In this document: piece after piece, positions 47,401 to 56,200 of the stretch
How the letters are laid out: each line of letters opens with the position of its first letter
Numbering within the stretch: the first letter of the stretch is position 1
Origin: Serratia nevei
Lineage (GTDB): Bacteria > Pseudomonadota > Gammaproteobacteria > Enterobacterales > Enterobacteriaceae
Direction of reading: 5' to 3'
DNA: 64,000 nt
Assembly: GCF_037948395.1 (NCBI RefSeq)
Contig: NZ_CP149940.1
Span: forward strand, 1,116,001-1,180,000
The notes under the pieces: model-generated
Database searches by the model: none
What the model saw: only the letters and a program-made list of their open reading frames with translations
What the model was told of the DNA's origin: nothing
Position numbers and translations under genes: made by a program

Positions 47401-47578
47401 GCGTGGACAAGGCCGTGATTAAACGGTTAGGGTCCAAAGATCCTGACAGAGAATACGTTGCGGTGAAATATTTCGGGCTATTTCGAGTATTTTGCTTAAT
47501 CAGCTGTTGCTGTTGAAAAGACAGGGGAAACCCTTCCCAGTTATTCTCTGGTAATACCATGTTTTCTGCAGTTTTCAT
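44468..47578 (-). CDS. NRPS: degenerate C/interface-like domain, A(Asp), T
   Basis: A 1036-residue single-module synthetase. Residues about 10-430 have a condensation-domain fold, but the HHxxxDG site is PAASLDY (144-150), so peptide bond formation is unlikely. The A domain (about 450-950) has LYTSGSTGEPKG and NHYGPTETC. Reading the specificity positions by eye gives DLTKLGHVGK, nearly the classical Asp code (DLTKVGHIGK); His at position 322 favours Asp over Asn. The T domain is FFDIGGHSL with Ser989. No TE or E domain. Non-condensing 'interface' domains before Asp A domains are known to recruit stand-alone beta-hydroxylases, and one is encoded next door. Confidence 0.9.
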   Translation of the reverse strand: MKTAENMVLPENNWEGFPLSFQQQQLIKQNTRNSPKYFTATYSLSGSLDPNRLITALSTLITEHEILRTSFRNVLGEHSDVLMVINEPYQPELIMADGEPSDVNPFNEGEAASACVSPVATARPLKAALYRMTADRHTLVISLPAASLDYVSADAMMAVLSRLYAGEAGASSPIVQYVDFAQWQREDFIPQTAVAHVEPNSSLRLPLEFKSDSQDRQCRPITLARETRSQLQALATGNALSLRALLYACWSAALWRIAEYPDRVALSTNLAGRPFAELQQALGRFEYAVHTIVQPNADMTLLQFAEHCQQALRLSEQQDGRQPGDAHSAGEIGYQFFNAASAIETPLLHWENRTAIPVPEHCKLSLQVNAGERLHLELQIQQGVFDAAGIATIEQAFRATLQALLKTPQAMLDRFPLMTDDETRILIESTHNALSSSPALGCWYHTFSRQAAQTPDAPALKYNSRIWRYAELDAFTNQLARHLLNNGVEQGAAVGLMLERSDLALAAIIAIHKAGACYVPFDPQLPQQRVETILKQTRPALMLVAQTQHRQAKLTLPVMALDAQWNDIGVLDDSALPFTASADSLAYVLYTSGSTGEPKGVKIAHHQLQNYVSGIIERAELGAALTYLSIGPITTDLGNTTLFPALVTGGCIDISPFTHAEDIQEQIRYMEQSEYDVLKLTPSHMASLFALADAPARLMPSKALLLGGEVLSWGMWRLFNDFANGCRIYNHYGPTETCVGAIAQQVASDKYARLASTVPLGTPLPHARCYVVDPHGALLPIGVAGELYIGGETVACGYVQSAEDQRPRFIADPWSPRSNARLYRSGDKVRRLPDGSLEFLGRIDRQLKIRGFRVEPAEIERTLRKHAEVLDSCVVEQGESGSAHLLAYVVLQSGDNGNADWLREHLAAYLPDFMIPSQIVSLSRFPLNHNGKVDHRMLPAPDTLIAANADDYVAPQSETEKSVAAIFQELLLANRVGIHDDFFDIGGHSLIATKLVAQIRSTFDIPFNLRSVFMDATVAGLSRNIDKQRHSQELAI

Positions 47579-47584
47579 TTTTTA

Positions 47585-48163
47585 TTACCCGTTAATGGTT
47601 TTGTTCCAAATGGACAAGGGTTTTTCACCTAGATATTCCGCGACTAACTCCCAAAACATGCCGTATTCCGCCGGCAGATTTAGGCAGGTGTGATATTTCT
47701 GCGTAGGGGTGTGTGCCAGCACGTCCGCCAGTTTTAAGGCTAACAATGCTTGGAAATGACCTAATGAAACGTTGAGTGTTCGGCCGTTCCTACGATCCTT
47801 CAGACAAGGTTGTCCTTCCGGTTTGAGGATATTACGGAAGCTTTTACTCAATGATTCGTAACTCATGACAGAGAAGTGATAAACCAGCTGTTCGGCGCTT
47901 TCGCCGATACTGGCTCTGACAATTTCCCTTTGAGATGACGGAATGTCACCAATCTCATCAGTATGTAATCCCTGTGTGCCGTATGCGCCGTGAAATAATC
48001 CGGATAAGCATATCGTCTCGTCACATTCCATTTCCCTGAGAAGATGGTGTGTTCGTATTAAATGATTCATTAGTGGCTCATCTAAATGAGCCACTTTATG
48101 TGCGCCCAACTTCACCAACTGCGGCTGGTATTGCGCGATAAGCTTGGCATCTGCATCCATCAT
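47585..48163 (-). CDS. DUF6817-like (HD-related) protein within the NRPS cluster
   Basis: A 192-residue soluble protein. The segment HLIRTHHLLREMECDETICLSGLFHGAYGTQ resembles the DUF6817 family, which has histidines and an acidic residue placed like HD-domain metal ligands. It lies 6 bp before the Asp NRPS start and 18 bp after the preceding NRPS, so it is co-expressed. Role unknown; a metal-dependent tailoring or hydrolytic function is possible. The ATG at 48163 follows AGGAAAA; a second ATG follows directly. Confidence 0.7.
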   Translation of the reverse strand: MMDADAKLIAQYQPQLVKLGAHKVAHLDEPLMNHLIRTHHLLREMECDETICLSGLFHGAYGTQGLHTDEIGDIPSSQREIVRASIGESAEQLVYHFSVMSYESLSKSFRNILKPEGQPCLKDRRNGRTLNVSLGHFQALLALKLADVLAHTPTQKYHTCLNLPAEYGMFWELVAEYLGEKPLSIWNKTING

Positions 48164-48181
48164 TTTTTCCTGTGAATAAGA

Positions 48182-51100
48182 TCAGTCGTTGGCGGTGATT
48201 CGTTGTTTTCTTTGTTGCATTAGACGTTGTCGGCCGGAGAGCCGCTGTGCGGTTGCCTGAGACGCGCCCGCTGCATCGTTCTCTATGTGACCGGCCAGCC
48301 ACTCGGCGAGGCTGCGCAAAGTGGTGTACTGAAAGAGCGTGACGATGGGGATCGTGCGATTCAGCGCGTTCTCCAGCGTTTTGTGTGTCCTTATCAAGCT
48401 GGCGGAGTTGCCGCCGAGATCAAAAAAGTTATCCGTAGCGTTCAGTGCCTCGCAGTTAAGTTCGTCCTTCCAGATATCGGCAATCGTCATCTCATAGCGT
48501 CCTGACGGGGGGGCGTGCCGATCGCCGGCACCGTTCATCGTTGTTGGCTCCGGGAGCCGCTGTTTATCCAATTTGCCATTGGCAGTTAAAGGAAATGCTG
48601 ACAGACAGGTGAATACGGCGGGGATCATGTATTCGGGTAATTTGGTGCGCAGATTGGCGCGTAGCCGTGCAATCGCCTCCTGATTGTGTTCCTCGCTGAC
48701 GATATAGGCGCACAGCCAGAGGCGATGACGCTCACCTTTAATCACGACGCAAGCGCCGTTTACGCCGGGTTGTGTGAGTAGCGCAGCTTCGATTTCGCCC
48801 GTTTCAATGCGGTATCCATTGATTTTTATCTGCGTATCTTGCCGTCCCAGGAATTCGATGGTGCCATCCGGAGAGAATCGGGCTCTATCGCCGGTTCGAT
48901 ACATTCTGGCGGTTGGCGTCAGGCCATATGGATCGGGCAGATAACTGCGCACCGTTTTCTCTTGATCGCCGAAGTAACCTTCGGCCAATACCTCGCCGCC
49001 GATAAACAGGTCGCCCTCGACCGCGATAGGAACGGGCTGCAGTTGCTTATCCAGTATGTAGTAGCGAGCATTTTGAATCGGTTTGCCGTAAGGGATGCTG
49101 CTCTGCTCCGGCGCTACCCGCTCGATGATAAAGAAGTTGGACCAAATGACGGCTTCAGTGGCGCCGCCCAAGCCGACCAGCTGCAGGTTGGGGAACGTTT
49201 TACGCAGCTTGTCCGGCAGCGATACGGGGATCCAGTCACCGGACAAGAAGGCCAGGCGTAATGTGGGAATCGGGTACGACGGGAAATAGGACTCGCATTG
49301 ATCGAGCGCGATGGGCGCTGAGTTCCAGAAGGTGATGCCCTCTGCACAGACGATGTTGGCCAGTGTACTCGGATCTCTGGTTTCATCTCGGTCGGCGAGG
49401 CGAATCGTTCCGCCTGCGGCAAGCATGCCCAGCAGATCGTAGACGGACAGGTCGAAGGCCAGTGACGTGACGAACAGCGACTTGTCGCTGGCGTTCACGG
49501 TGAAGGTCTTGTTTACCCACTCGATCAGATTGATTACCGGTTTATGCCTGACGGCGACCGCCTTGGGATCGCCGGTCGTTCCTGATGTAAAGATGATGTA
49601 AGCCAGCGCATCCGATGTGATGCGGCTCTCCACGGGAATCGAAGGCCAGGAGAGGTCCTCGCTTATTGCGACGTGCACGTGCGCCAACGAGGTAGGCGCT
49701 TGTGCAATCAAGGCGGCGGCGGTATCGGCAAACAGCGCGTCAGTTGCGATACCGGTGATGCCGGCGATACGGATCATCGCTTGAAAACGAGCGGGAGGGC
49801 TGGCGGGATCGAAAGGCACATAAACACAGCCCGCTTTCAGAATAGCCAACATGGTGATGACCATCGCCGGGCTGCGATCGCACAGGATAGCGATGCGTGC
49901 GCCGGCGTCGAATCCCTGGGCCAGCAAATAATGGGCCAAACGATTGGCACGCGCATCCAACTCAGCGTAACTCATCTGGTTCCGCGCATTGCATAGCGCG
50001 ATGTGGTGAGGTACCTGACTGACTTGCGCTTCGAACAGCTGATGAACCAGCCGATCGCCGGCATAATCGCATTGCGTGGCATTCCAGCCGTCGAGCATGT
50101 TGCGGCGCTCATCGTCAGAGAGCAAAGGCAGGGTATTGACGACGGCCTCATCGTTTGCGAGCGCTGCACTCATCAGCGTGAACCAATGGCCGATCAGGCG
50201 CTGAACCGCGGCATCGGTAAAGCGTTCCGTGTCGTATTCGAGATTCAGCTCAAGGCCGCCGTTGCTGAGACGGAAAAAGAAGCCCAGGCTGAAACGGCTG
50301 GTCAACAAGTCGATGGGCAGGTGGCTGGAGCCGGTATCCCTCATCGTCCACAGTGGCTGTTCTTGCTGCAGTGATAGCATGACGTTGAGCGCCGGCGCGC
50401 CATTGGCGGTGCGTAGTCCTTTGACGTTATCGATCACCGTTTCATAAGGAACCTGGCCGAACTGCATGGCTTCCTGGGTACATTGCCTGGCCTGACGCAA
50501 TAATTCACCGACGCGCGGCTGGTGCCGCATATCGCCGCGCAAAATAACCGTATTGACGAAATTGCCGATAGTTGCGGCAAAATCGTGGTTGTTTCGCGTA
50601 TGTAGCGGTGCGGTCAACAGGACATCGTCGGTATCCGCCAGGCGCCCCAAATAAGCCCAGGTCAGCGCCAGTAACCCGTGGAACAGAGAGACTTCGTGTC
50701 GGCGGCAAAGCTGAGAGATCGCGATGAATTTATCTTCTGGAATGGAGACGCTTAACTGGCGACCTTGCCCCCGCTCCTGGCGCGGCAGCGGTCGATCGCA
50801 GGGAAGTTGCGGGGCGGCCGGTGGTTCGGCCAGCTGTTGTTGCCAATAAGCCAGAGCCTCGGTTTGCCGGCTTTCACAGTGTGTCAGCCAGTGGCAATAG
50901 TCTTGGTAACTGAGGGGCGCAGGAGAGGTATCCGAGGTCGTATTCTCATAGGCCGCGGAGAGTTCGGCCAGCAAGATGTCCATGGAGCCGTCAACGGCGA
51001 TGTGGTGCGTCAGCACCACCACCAGATGCAGGTCTTGCTTGATCTTGAGGGCCAGCACCTTGAACGGGATTTCTCCGGTCAGATCGAACGCCGTGCGAGC

Positions 51101-53203
51101 GAAGGCATTCGCGCGGTTCCAGGCCTGTTCCCAGGCTGCTTTTTCATCCCACTCACACAGGTTTTCATGATGGACCACCGGCGGGTAGGTTTGGGCGATG
51201 CATTGCCGCAGGCCCTGCGCGCCTTCTGCATAGCGCGTACGCAAGATGGCATGTTGCATCACGACTTGTTCCGCCGCGTTGGAAAGACGGCTCAGATCCA
51301 GTGGCCCCACGATTTGAAAAGCGGTGGGAATGTTGTAGCGAGGCGAGCCGGGCAACAGTTTTTCCAGCATCCACATTCTCGATTGCGAGGGCGAACAGGG
51401 TGCTTCGAGAGTGATTTGTCGCGTATGGCCGACGCACGGCGGCGCATCGGCGTTTTTCGTCCATTGTTCAATAAGCCGTGCCTGATGTGAGAGCGTATCG
51501 GCAGCCAGGAGCTGTTCTATCGCAAGGTCAGCAGAAAACTGCTTTTTGATCTCATGAGCCAGTCGGGCGAGCAGTAAAGAATGCCCGCCGAGACCGAAGA
51601 ACGTATCGGCGCGATAGACGTCAGCACAGTCCAGCAGCTGGCACCAAAGTCCAGCCAACGATAGCTCTGTGGCGCCTTCAGGCGCTTGGCCCGCACGATT
51701 TTCATGTTGCATTCGGCAGTGTCTTAAGGCGCCTCTGTCAATTTTTCCGTTAGGCAAACGGGGAAGTTCATCGAAGGTCATCCACTCCGCCGGTAGCATG
51801 TAGACCGGCAGTTGGGTTGCAGTCCAGGCGATAATGGCATGACGATCCGCCGGAGAGTGCAGTTCCAGCGCGCAGCGTAAAGATTTGCCCTTGTTCGCTG
51901 ATTCGACCACCACCACCGCCACTTCTCGCACACCGGGATGCCGACGGAGCAGGGCGTCAATCTCACCGATTTCGATACGATGGCCGCGGATCTTGACCTG
52001 GTCGTCGCGACGGCCGAGGTAGAGCAGGCGCCCATCTTCAAGCTGCTTGCCATAATCGCCTGTACGGTACATTCGCGCCCCTTTGGGGCCGGCGGGGTCG
52101 GGCAGGAAGGCGTCGTTGAGTTCTGGGCGATGGTAGTAACCGCGAGCGACGCCAGGGCCGGCCACGTAGATTTCCCCCGTTTCTCCTGGCGCTACGGCGT
52201 TGCCTTCCGCGTCAAGCAGGTAACAGCGTCGGCCCGTCAGTGGCGTGCCGATGGTGGGATGCGGGTCTGAGGCCAAAACTTCACCGCCGGTGGAGTAGGT
52301 CGTATCTTCCGAGGGACCATAGAGATTAAAGATTTTTGCCGTCGGGCATTGCCGCCTGAGCGTATGCACCAGGTGCATCGGCAGCGGTTCCCCGGCTAAG
52401 TTGATAATCGGCAAATGGGATGGCAACTCGCCGATTTTAACTATCTCGTTGATGACCGAAGGTACGGTATTGAACAGCGTAATATCGTCACGCTTGTGCC
52501 ACTGTAATAACGCTAGGGGATCTGCCAGCATATGCACGCACCCGCCCTGAGTAAGCGGAGCAAAGATTTCAAAGACGGAGAGATCGAAGGTGATCGACGT
52601 GCCACAAGCGACCTGCGACAGTTGTTCGTCAGTATAGGTTTGGTGGGCCCAATCGATAAGCGACAGGGCGTTGCCGTGTTCGATCATCACCCCTTTGGGA
52701 ACGCCGGTGGAACCGGAAGTAAAGATAAAGTAAGCCAGTTGGGTGGCGCAGGCGTTTCGCTGCAGTATGGCTGCCTCGGGGCGCACGCTTTCGTCGATGA
52801 AAACGGGCGTAATGGCGTCGGGCAGCCTGCTCGCTAGCGCCGCTGTTGTAATGACGTATTTGGCCTGGGCGATCTCCAGCAACAGTTCGGTGCGTGCCTG
52901 GGGATGCTTGGGATCGAGCGGCAGATAAGCGCAATCCGCCGCCATGATGCCCAATAAGCTGGCGGGGATATAGCGATCGCGCGGAAGATAGACGCCGACG
53001 GCCGTTTCTTTCGCCAGATTAAGCGCGGACAATTGCTGTGCGATACTCAACGCAGCATGCCGTAAGCATTGATAGTCCATTATGCCGCTTTCGTCGATCA
53101 CGGCCGGGCGTAGTGGCGTTGCCATCGCCTGAGTGAAGACGGCTGCGTGCAGCGTATGGGATTGCGTCTGGTTTTCCGGTCCAATACCTTTCATGCTTTG
53201 CAT
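48182..53203 (-). CDS. NRPS: A(Ala)-T-C-A(Cys)-T
   Basis: A 1673-residue synthetase with no N-terminal C domain. A1 (about 20-500) reads DLFNNALTYK, the code I recall for Ala (microcystin McyA, colibactin ClbB). T1 is FFGLGGHSL with Ser542. C (about 600-1040) is intact with HHIAVDG at 733-739. A2 (about 1065-1545) reads DLYNFSLIWK, one change from the Cys code DLYNLSLIWK. T2 is FFDLGGNSASL with Ser1600, then a basic tail. No TE, reductase or epimerase follows. The missing C before A1 is complemented by the orphan C domain ending the protein encoded just upstream, 13 bp away. Confidence 0.93.
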   Translation of the reverse strand: MQSMKGIGPENQTQSHTLHAAVFTQAMATPLRPAVIDESGIMDYQCLRHAALSIAQQLSALNLAKETAVGVYLPRDRYIPASLLGIMAADCAYLPLDPKHPQARTELLLEIAQAKYVITTAALASRLPDAITPVFIDESVRPEAAILQRNACATQLAYFIFTSGSTGVPKGVMIEHGNALSLIDWAHQTYTDEQLSQVACGTSITFDLSVFEIFAPLTQGGCVHMLADPLALLQWHKRDDITLFNTVPSVINEIVKIGELPSHLPIINLAGEPLPMHLVHTLRRQCPTAKIFNLYGPSEDTTYSTGGEVLASDPHPTIGTPLTGRRCYLLDAEGNAVAPGETGEIYVAGPGVARGYYHRPELNDAFLPDPAGPKGARMYRTGDYGKQLEDGRLLYLGRRDDQVKIRGHRIEIGEIDALLRRHPGVREVAVVVVESANKGKSLRCALELHSPADRHAIIAWTATQLPVYMLPAEWMTFDELPRLPNGKIDRGALRHCRMQHENRAGQAPEGATELSLAGLWCQLLDCADVYRADTFFGLGGHSLLLARLAHEIKKQFSADLAIEQLLAADTLSHQARLIEQWTKNADAPPCVGHTRQITLEAPCSPSQSRMWMLEKLLPGSPRYNIPTAFQIVGPLDLSRLSNAAEQVVMQHAILRTRYAEGAQGLRQCIAQTYPPVVHHENLCEWDEKAAWEQAWNRANAFARTAFDLTGEIPFKVLALKIKQDLHLVVVLTHHIAVDGSMDILLAELSAAYENTTSDTSPAPLSYQDYCHWLTHCESRQTEALAYWQQQLAEPPAAPQLPCDRPLPRQERGQGRQLSVSIPEDKFIAISQLCRRHEVSLFHGLLALTWAYLGRLADTDDVLLTAPLHTRNNHDFAATIGNFVNTVILRGDMRHQPRVGELLRQARQCTQEAMQFGQVPYETVIDNVKGLRTANGAPALNVMLSLQQEQPLWTMRDTGSSHLPIDLLTSRFSLGFFFRLSNGGLELNLEYDTERFTDAAVQRLIGHWFTLMSAALANDEAVVNTLPLLSDDERRNMLDGWNATQCDYAGDRLVHQLFEAQVSQVPHHIALCNARNQMSYAELDARANRLAHYLLAQGFDAGARIAILCDRSPAMVITMLAILKAGCVYVPFDPASPPARFQAMIRIAGITGIATDALFADTAAALIAQAPTSLAHVHVAISEDLSWPSIPVESRITSDALAYIIFTSGTTGDPKAVAVRHKPVINLIEWVNKTFTVNASDKSLFVTSLAFDLSVYDLLGMLAAGGTIRLADRDETRDPSTLANIVCAEGITFWNSAPIALDQCESYFPSYPIPTLRLAFLSGDWIPVSLPDKLRKTFPNLQLVGLGGATEAVIWSNFFIIERVAPEQSSIPYGKPIQNARYYILDKQLQPVPIAVEGDLFIGGEVLAEGYFGDQEKTVRSYLPDPYGLTPTARMYRTGDRARFSPDGTIEFLGRQDTQIKINGYRIETGEIEAALLTQPGVNGACVVIKGERHRLWLCAYIVSEEHNQEAIARLRANLRTKLPEYMIPAVFTCLSAFPLTANGKLDKQRLPEPTTMNGAGDRHAPPSGRYEMTIADIWKDELNCEALNATDNFFDLGGNSASLIRTHKTLENALNRTIPIVTLFQYTTLRSLAEWLAGHIENDAAGASQATAQRLSGRQRLMQQRKQRITAND

Positions 53204-53216
53204 TGTTAACCCTTAT

Positions 53217-56200
53217 TTATTTGCGGCGATTAACCGAAAAGTCCCAAGAGGGCAGTTCGTCTGAACAGGCTGATGCGTTATCGACTTTTGGTTGTTGTGC
53301 ATCGAGATAGCCTTTTATTTCCGGCAAGGCGATCGTCATGTCCTCAGAAACCTTCTCGATTAACTGAGTAAAGGCGACGGCAAGATTTGCGATTACGTCG
53401 GGTGTAAACAAGGCTGTGCGGTAATCCAGCCCGCCTTCCATTGCACCCTGTATGGTAACCAGCGACAGTTTTATGTCGTGCACGTCCAGCAGAAATTCCG
53501 CATCGAGCAAGGTGGCCTTAATGCCTGATAACGTCCATGGCGGGGTCGCTACGTCATGCAAGACGAACCACGAGCGGTAAATCGGCGCCGACTGCGACAT
53601 TTTTCGCTTCGGTCGCAGCGCGTTGACGATTTGATCGAACGGCAGATCCTGATGCCGGTAGGCATCCAGACAGGTTTGTTTGACGCGCAGGCACAGATCT
53701 GCAAAGACGTCATGGCGTTGGAAGCGAGTGCGGATGGCGAGGCTGTTCACCATAAATCCGATGACGCCGGCGAGTTCGGGACGGGAACGATGGCCTGCCG
53801 CCGTTCCCACCACGATGTCGTCTTGTTGACACCACCAATGCAGCAGCAACTGCCAGGCGGTCATATACCCCATGAAAGGCGTGACACCCAGTTTGGCGCA
53901 GAGTGCATCGAAGCGTGCGGTGAGCGTCGCGCTTAAATGGAAAGGATGACGCGCGCCGGTAGCGGTCAGACGGCCGGTATCGACAGGCGTTGTCGGCAAA
54001 GCCAGCACCGGCAGATTATCGCCGAGCTGATTGACCCAGTAATCCAATTGGGTGTTAAAGGTCCGGGATGCGCATTGCGTTTGCTCCCATTGCGCGACGT
54101 CAAGGAAATTGAGCCTGTCGGACGATTCGGCAGGTGTCCTCCCTGCGACGAGAGCGTTATATATCTCGCTGATCTCACCCGCCATAATGGCAGTGGACCA
54201 GCCATCCCATACGATGTGATGCACGGCGATGATCAGGAGGTGACACTGTGCGGAGAATGCGATGAGGCTGGCTCTGAACATATCGCCGCAACGGGTATCG
54301 AACGGGCGTGTCGCCGCGGCCGCAAGTGCGCGCTGCATGTAGCCCTCTCGCTCGTGAGAGGGGATGTCGAACGCCTCTTCCAACTGCAGCTGAAATGAGG
54401 TCTCCAGCGACGGGGACATATAGGCGTCAGCCCTATCGTCGAGAATGCGGCATGTCAGCACCGAATGTCTGGCGACAAAGATTCGCAGGGCCTGGGACAA
54501 GGCATCCACATTAAGCAAGCCGTTCAGTTCGAAAGGTTCCACCAGGTTGTAGGTGCAGTTTCCCGGATGAAGCTGATCATGGAACCACAGCCGCTGTTGG
54601 GCGGAGGAAAGCGGCCAGCGGGACATGGCCGGTACCTTGACGATAGGCGGCAGTTCGTCCTCGGTGCGCTCCACATCCAGCGCATTCCTGACGGCTTCAG
54701 CAATGCCCCGCATGTTGGGCGTTTCAAAGGCGGCGCGAAGCGGGAATGCCGGGGTAAATTCTCGGCGAATTTGGGTCACCAAATCGGTGAGACGGCGTGA
54801 GTCAATCCCGGATTTAAACAGATCTTGGGTAACGCTCAACGCCTCGCCACCCAAAATATTCTGGCCAAGCCGGCAGAGACGACGCTCGATATCGTCCGCC
54901 GGAGCGATAAATTCACCGCTATGGCGTGACAGTTGCGGCGTCGGCAGCTGTGAAATATCGACTTTGCCATTGGCTGACAGCGGCAACGTCGGCAGGATTA
55001 TAATGACGCTTGGCACCATGTAGTCCGGCAGTTGTTCGGCAAAATGACGATGAAGCTGCATTTCGTCGAGCGTGGCATCTTGCCTCGGGCAAAGATAGGC
55101 GAGTAGCAGCGCTGAGCCGTCCTGGCGGTGAAGACGAACCACACAGCGATCGACTCCCGGGTGTTTACCGGCGGCGCGCTCTATTTCACCGGTTTCAATA
55201 CGGAATCCATTGATCTTTAGTTGATTGTCTCTGCGCCCCAAAAATTCGATGGTGCCGTCAGGCAACCAGCGTCCCAGATCGCCGGTTTTGTATAATCGCT
55301 CGTCGCTTTGCGGATGGGTGATAAAGCGCGCTGCCGTTTCTGCGGGATTGTTCAGGTAGCCGGCGGCCAGCCCTTTGCCGGCGATATAAAGCTCGCCCGC
55401 AACGCCTTCGGGCCGGTGGCGAAGATGGGTGTCCAAAACATAGAAACGTTGGTTTGCCAAAGCCTTGCCATAAGGAATGCTGGTCATCGTCGGATCGATA
55501 TCCTGGATGAGGTGGAAAATGGACCAAATGGCGGCTTCGGTGGCGCCGCCAAGGCTGACGCGCAGGGCGTTTGGCATTGCGCGGTGAATTTTCTCCGGTA
55601 AAGCAACGTTGATCCAATCGCCGCTCATCATGACCAGCCTGATGCTCCTCAGCGTTTCGCTTTGATTGGCGGACAGATGATTGACCAAGAGTTCAACCAA
55701 GGCCGGCACCGAGTTCCAGACGGTGACCCGGTATTTCTGCACGCAGGTTTCCCAGTGCGCAGGATCTTTGGCAAGCTCATCTTTCGGCATCACGATGGCC
55801 GCGCCGCGCGTCAGTGGCCCGAAAATGTCGTAAACCGACAGATCGAAAGAGAGTGAGGAAAGTGCCAACACGCGATCGTCCTCGCCGATAGCGAAACGCG
55901 AATTGATATCGATAACGGTGTTAGCGGCGGCGGCATGGGTGACAATGACCCCTTTGGGCTTACCGGTCGTGCCTGAAGTAAAGATAATGTAAGCCGGCGA
56001 TGCCGCGTCGATCTCGCCATCGCGCCATTCGTCCGTGAATGCATTCATCGCTTCAGTGATGGGCAGATGCGCGACGGTTGCCGGCCACTCAACGCGCCCG
56101 TCGCTGGCGGGCGTCGTTAGTGCGACTCGAATGTCGGCCTCGCTCAAAAGCGCCTGCATACGCCCCTTCGGTAGGGTTGGATCAAGTGGAACATAGACGC

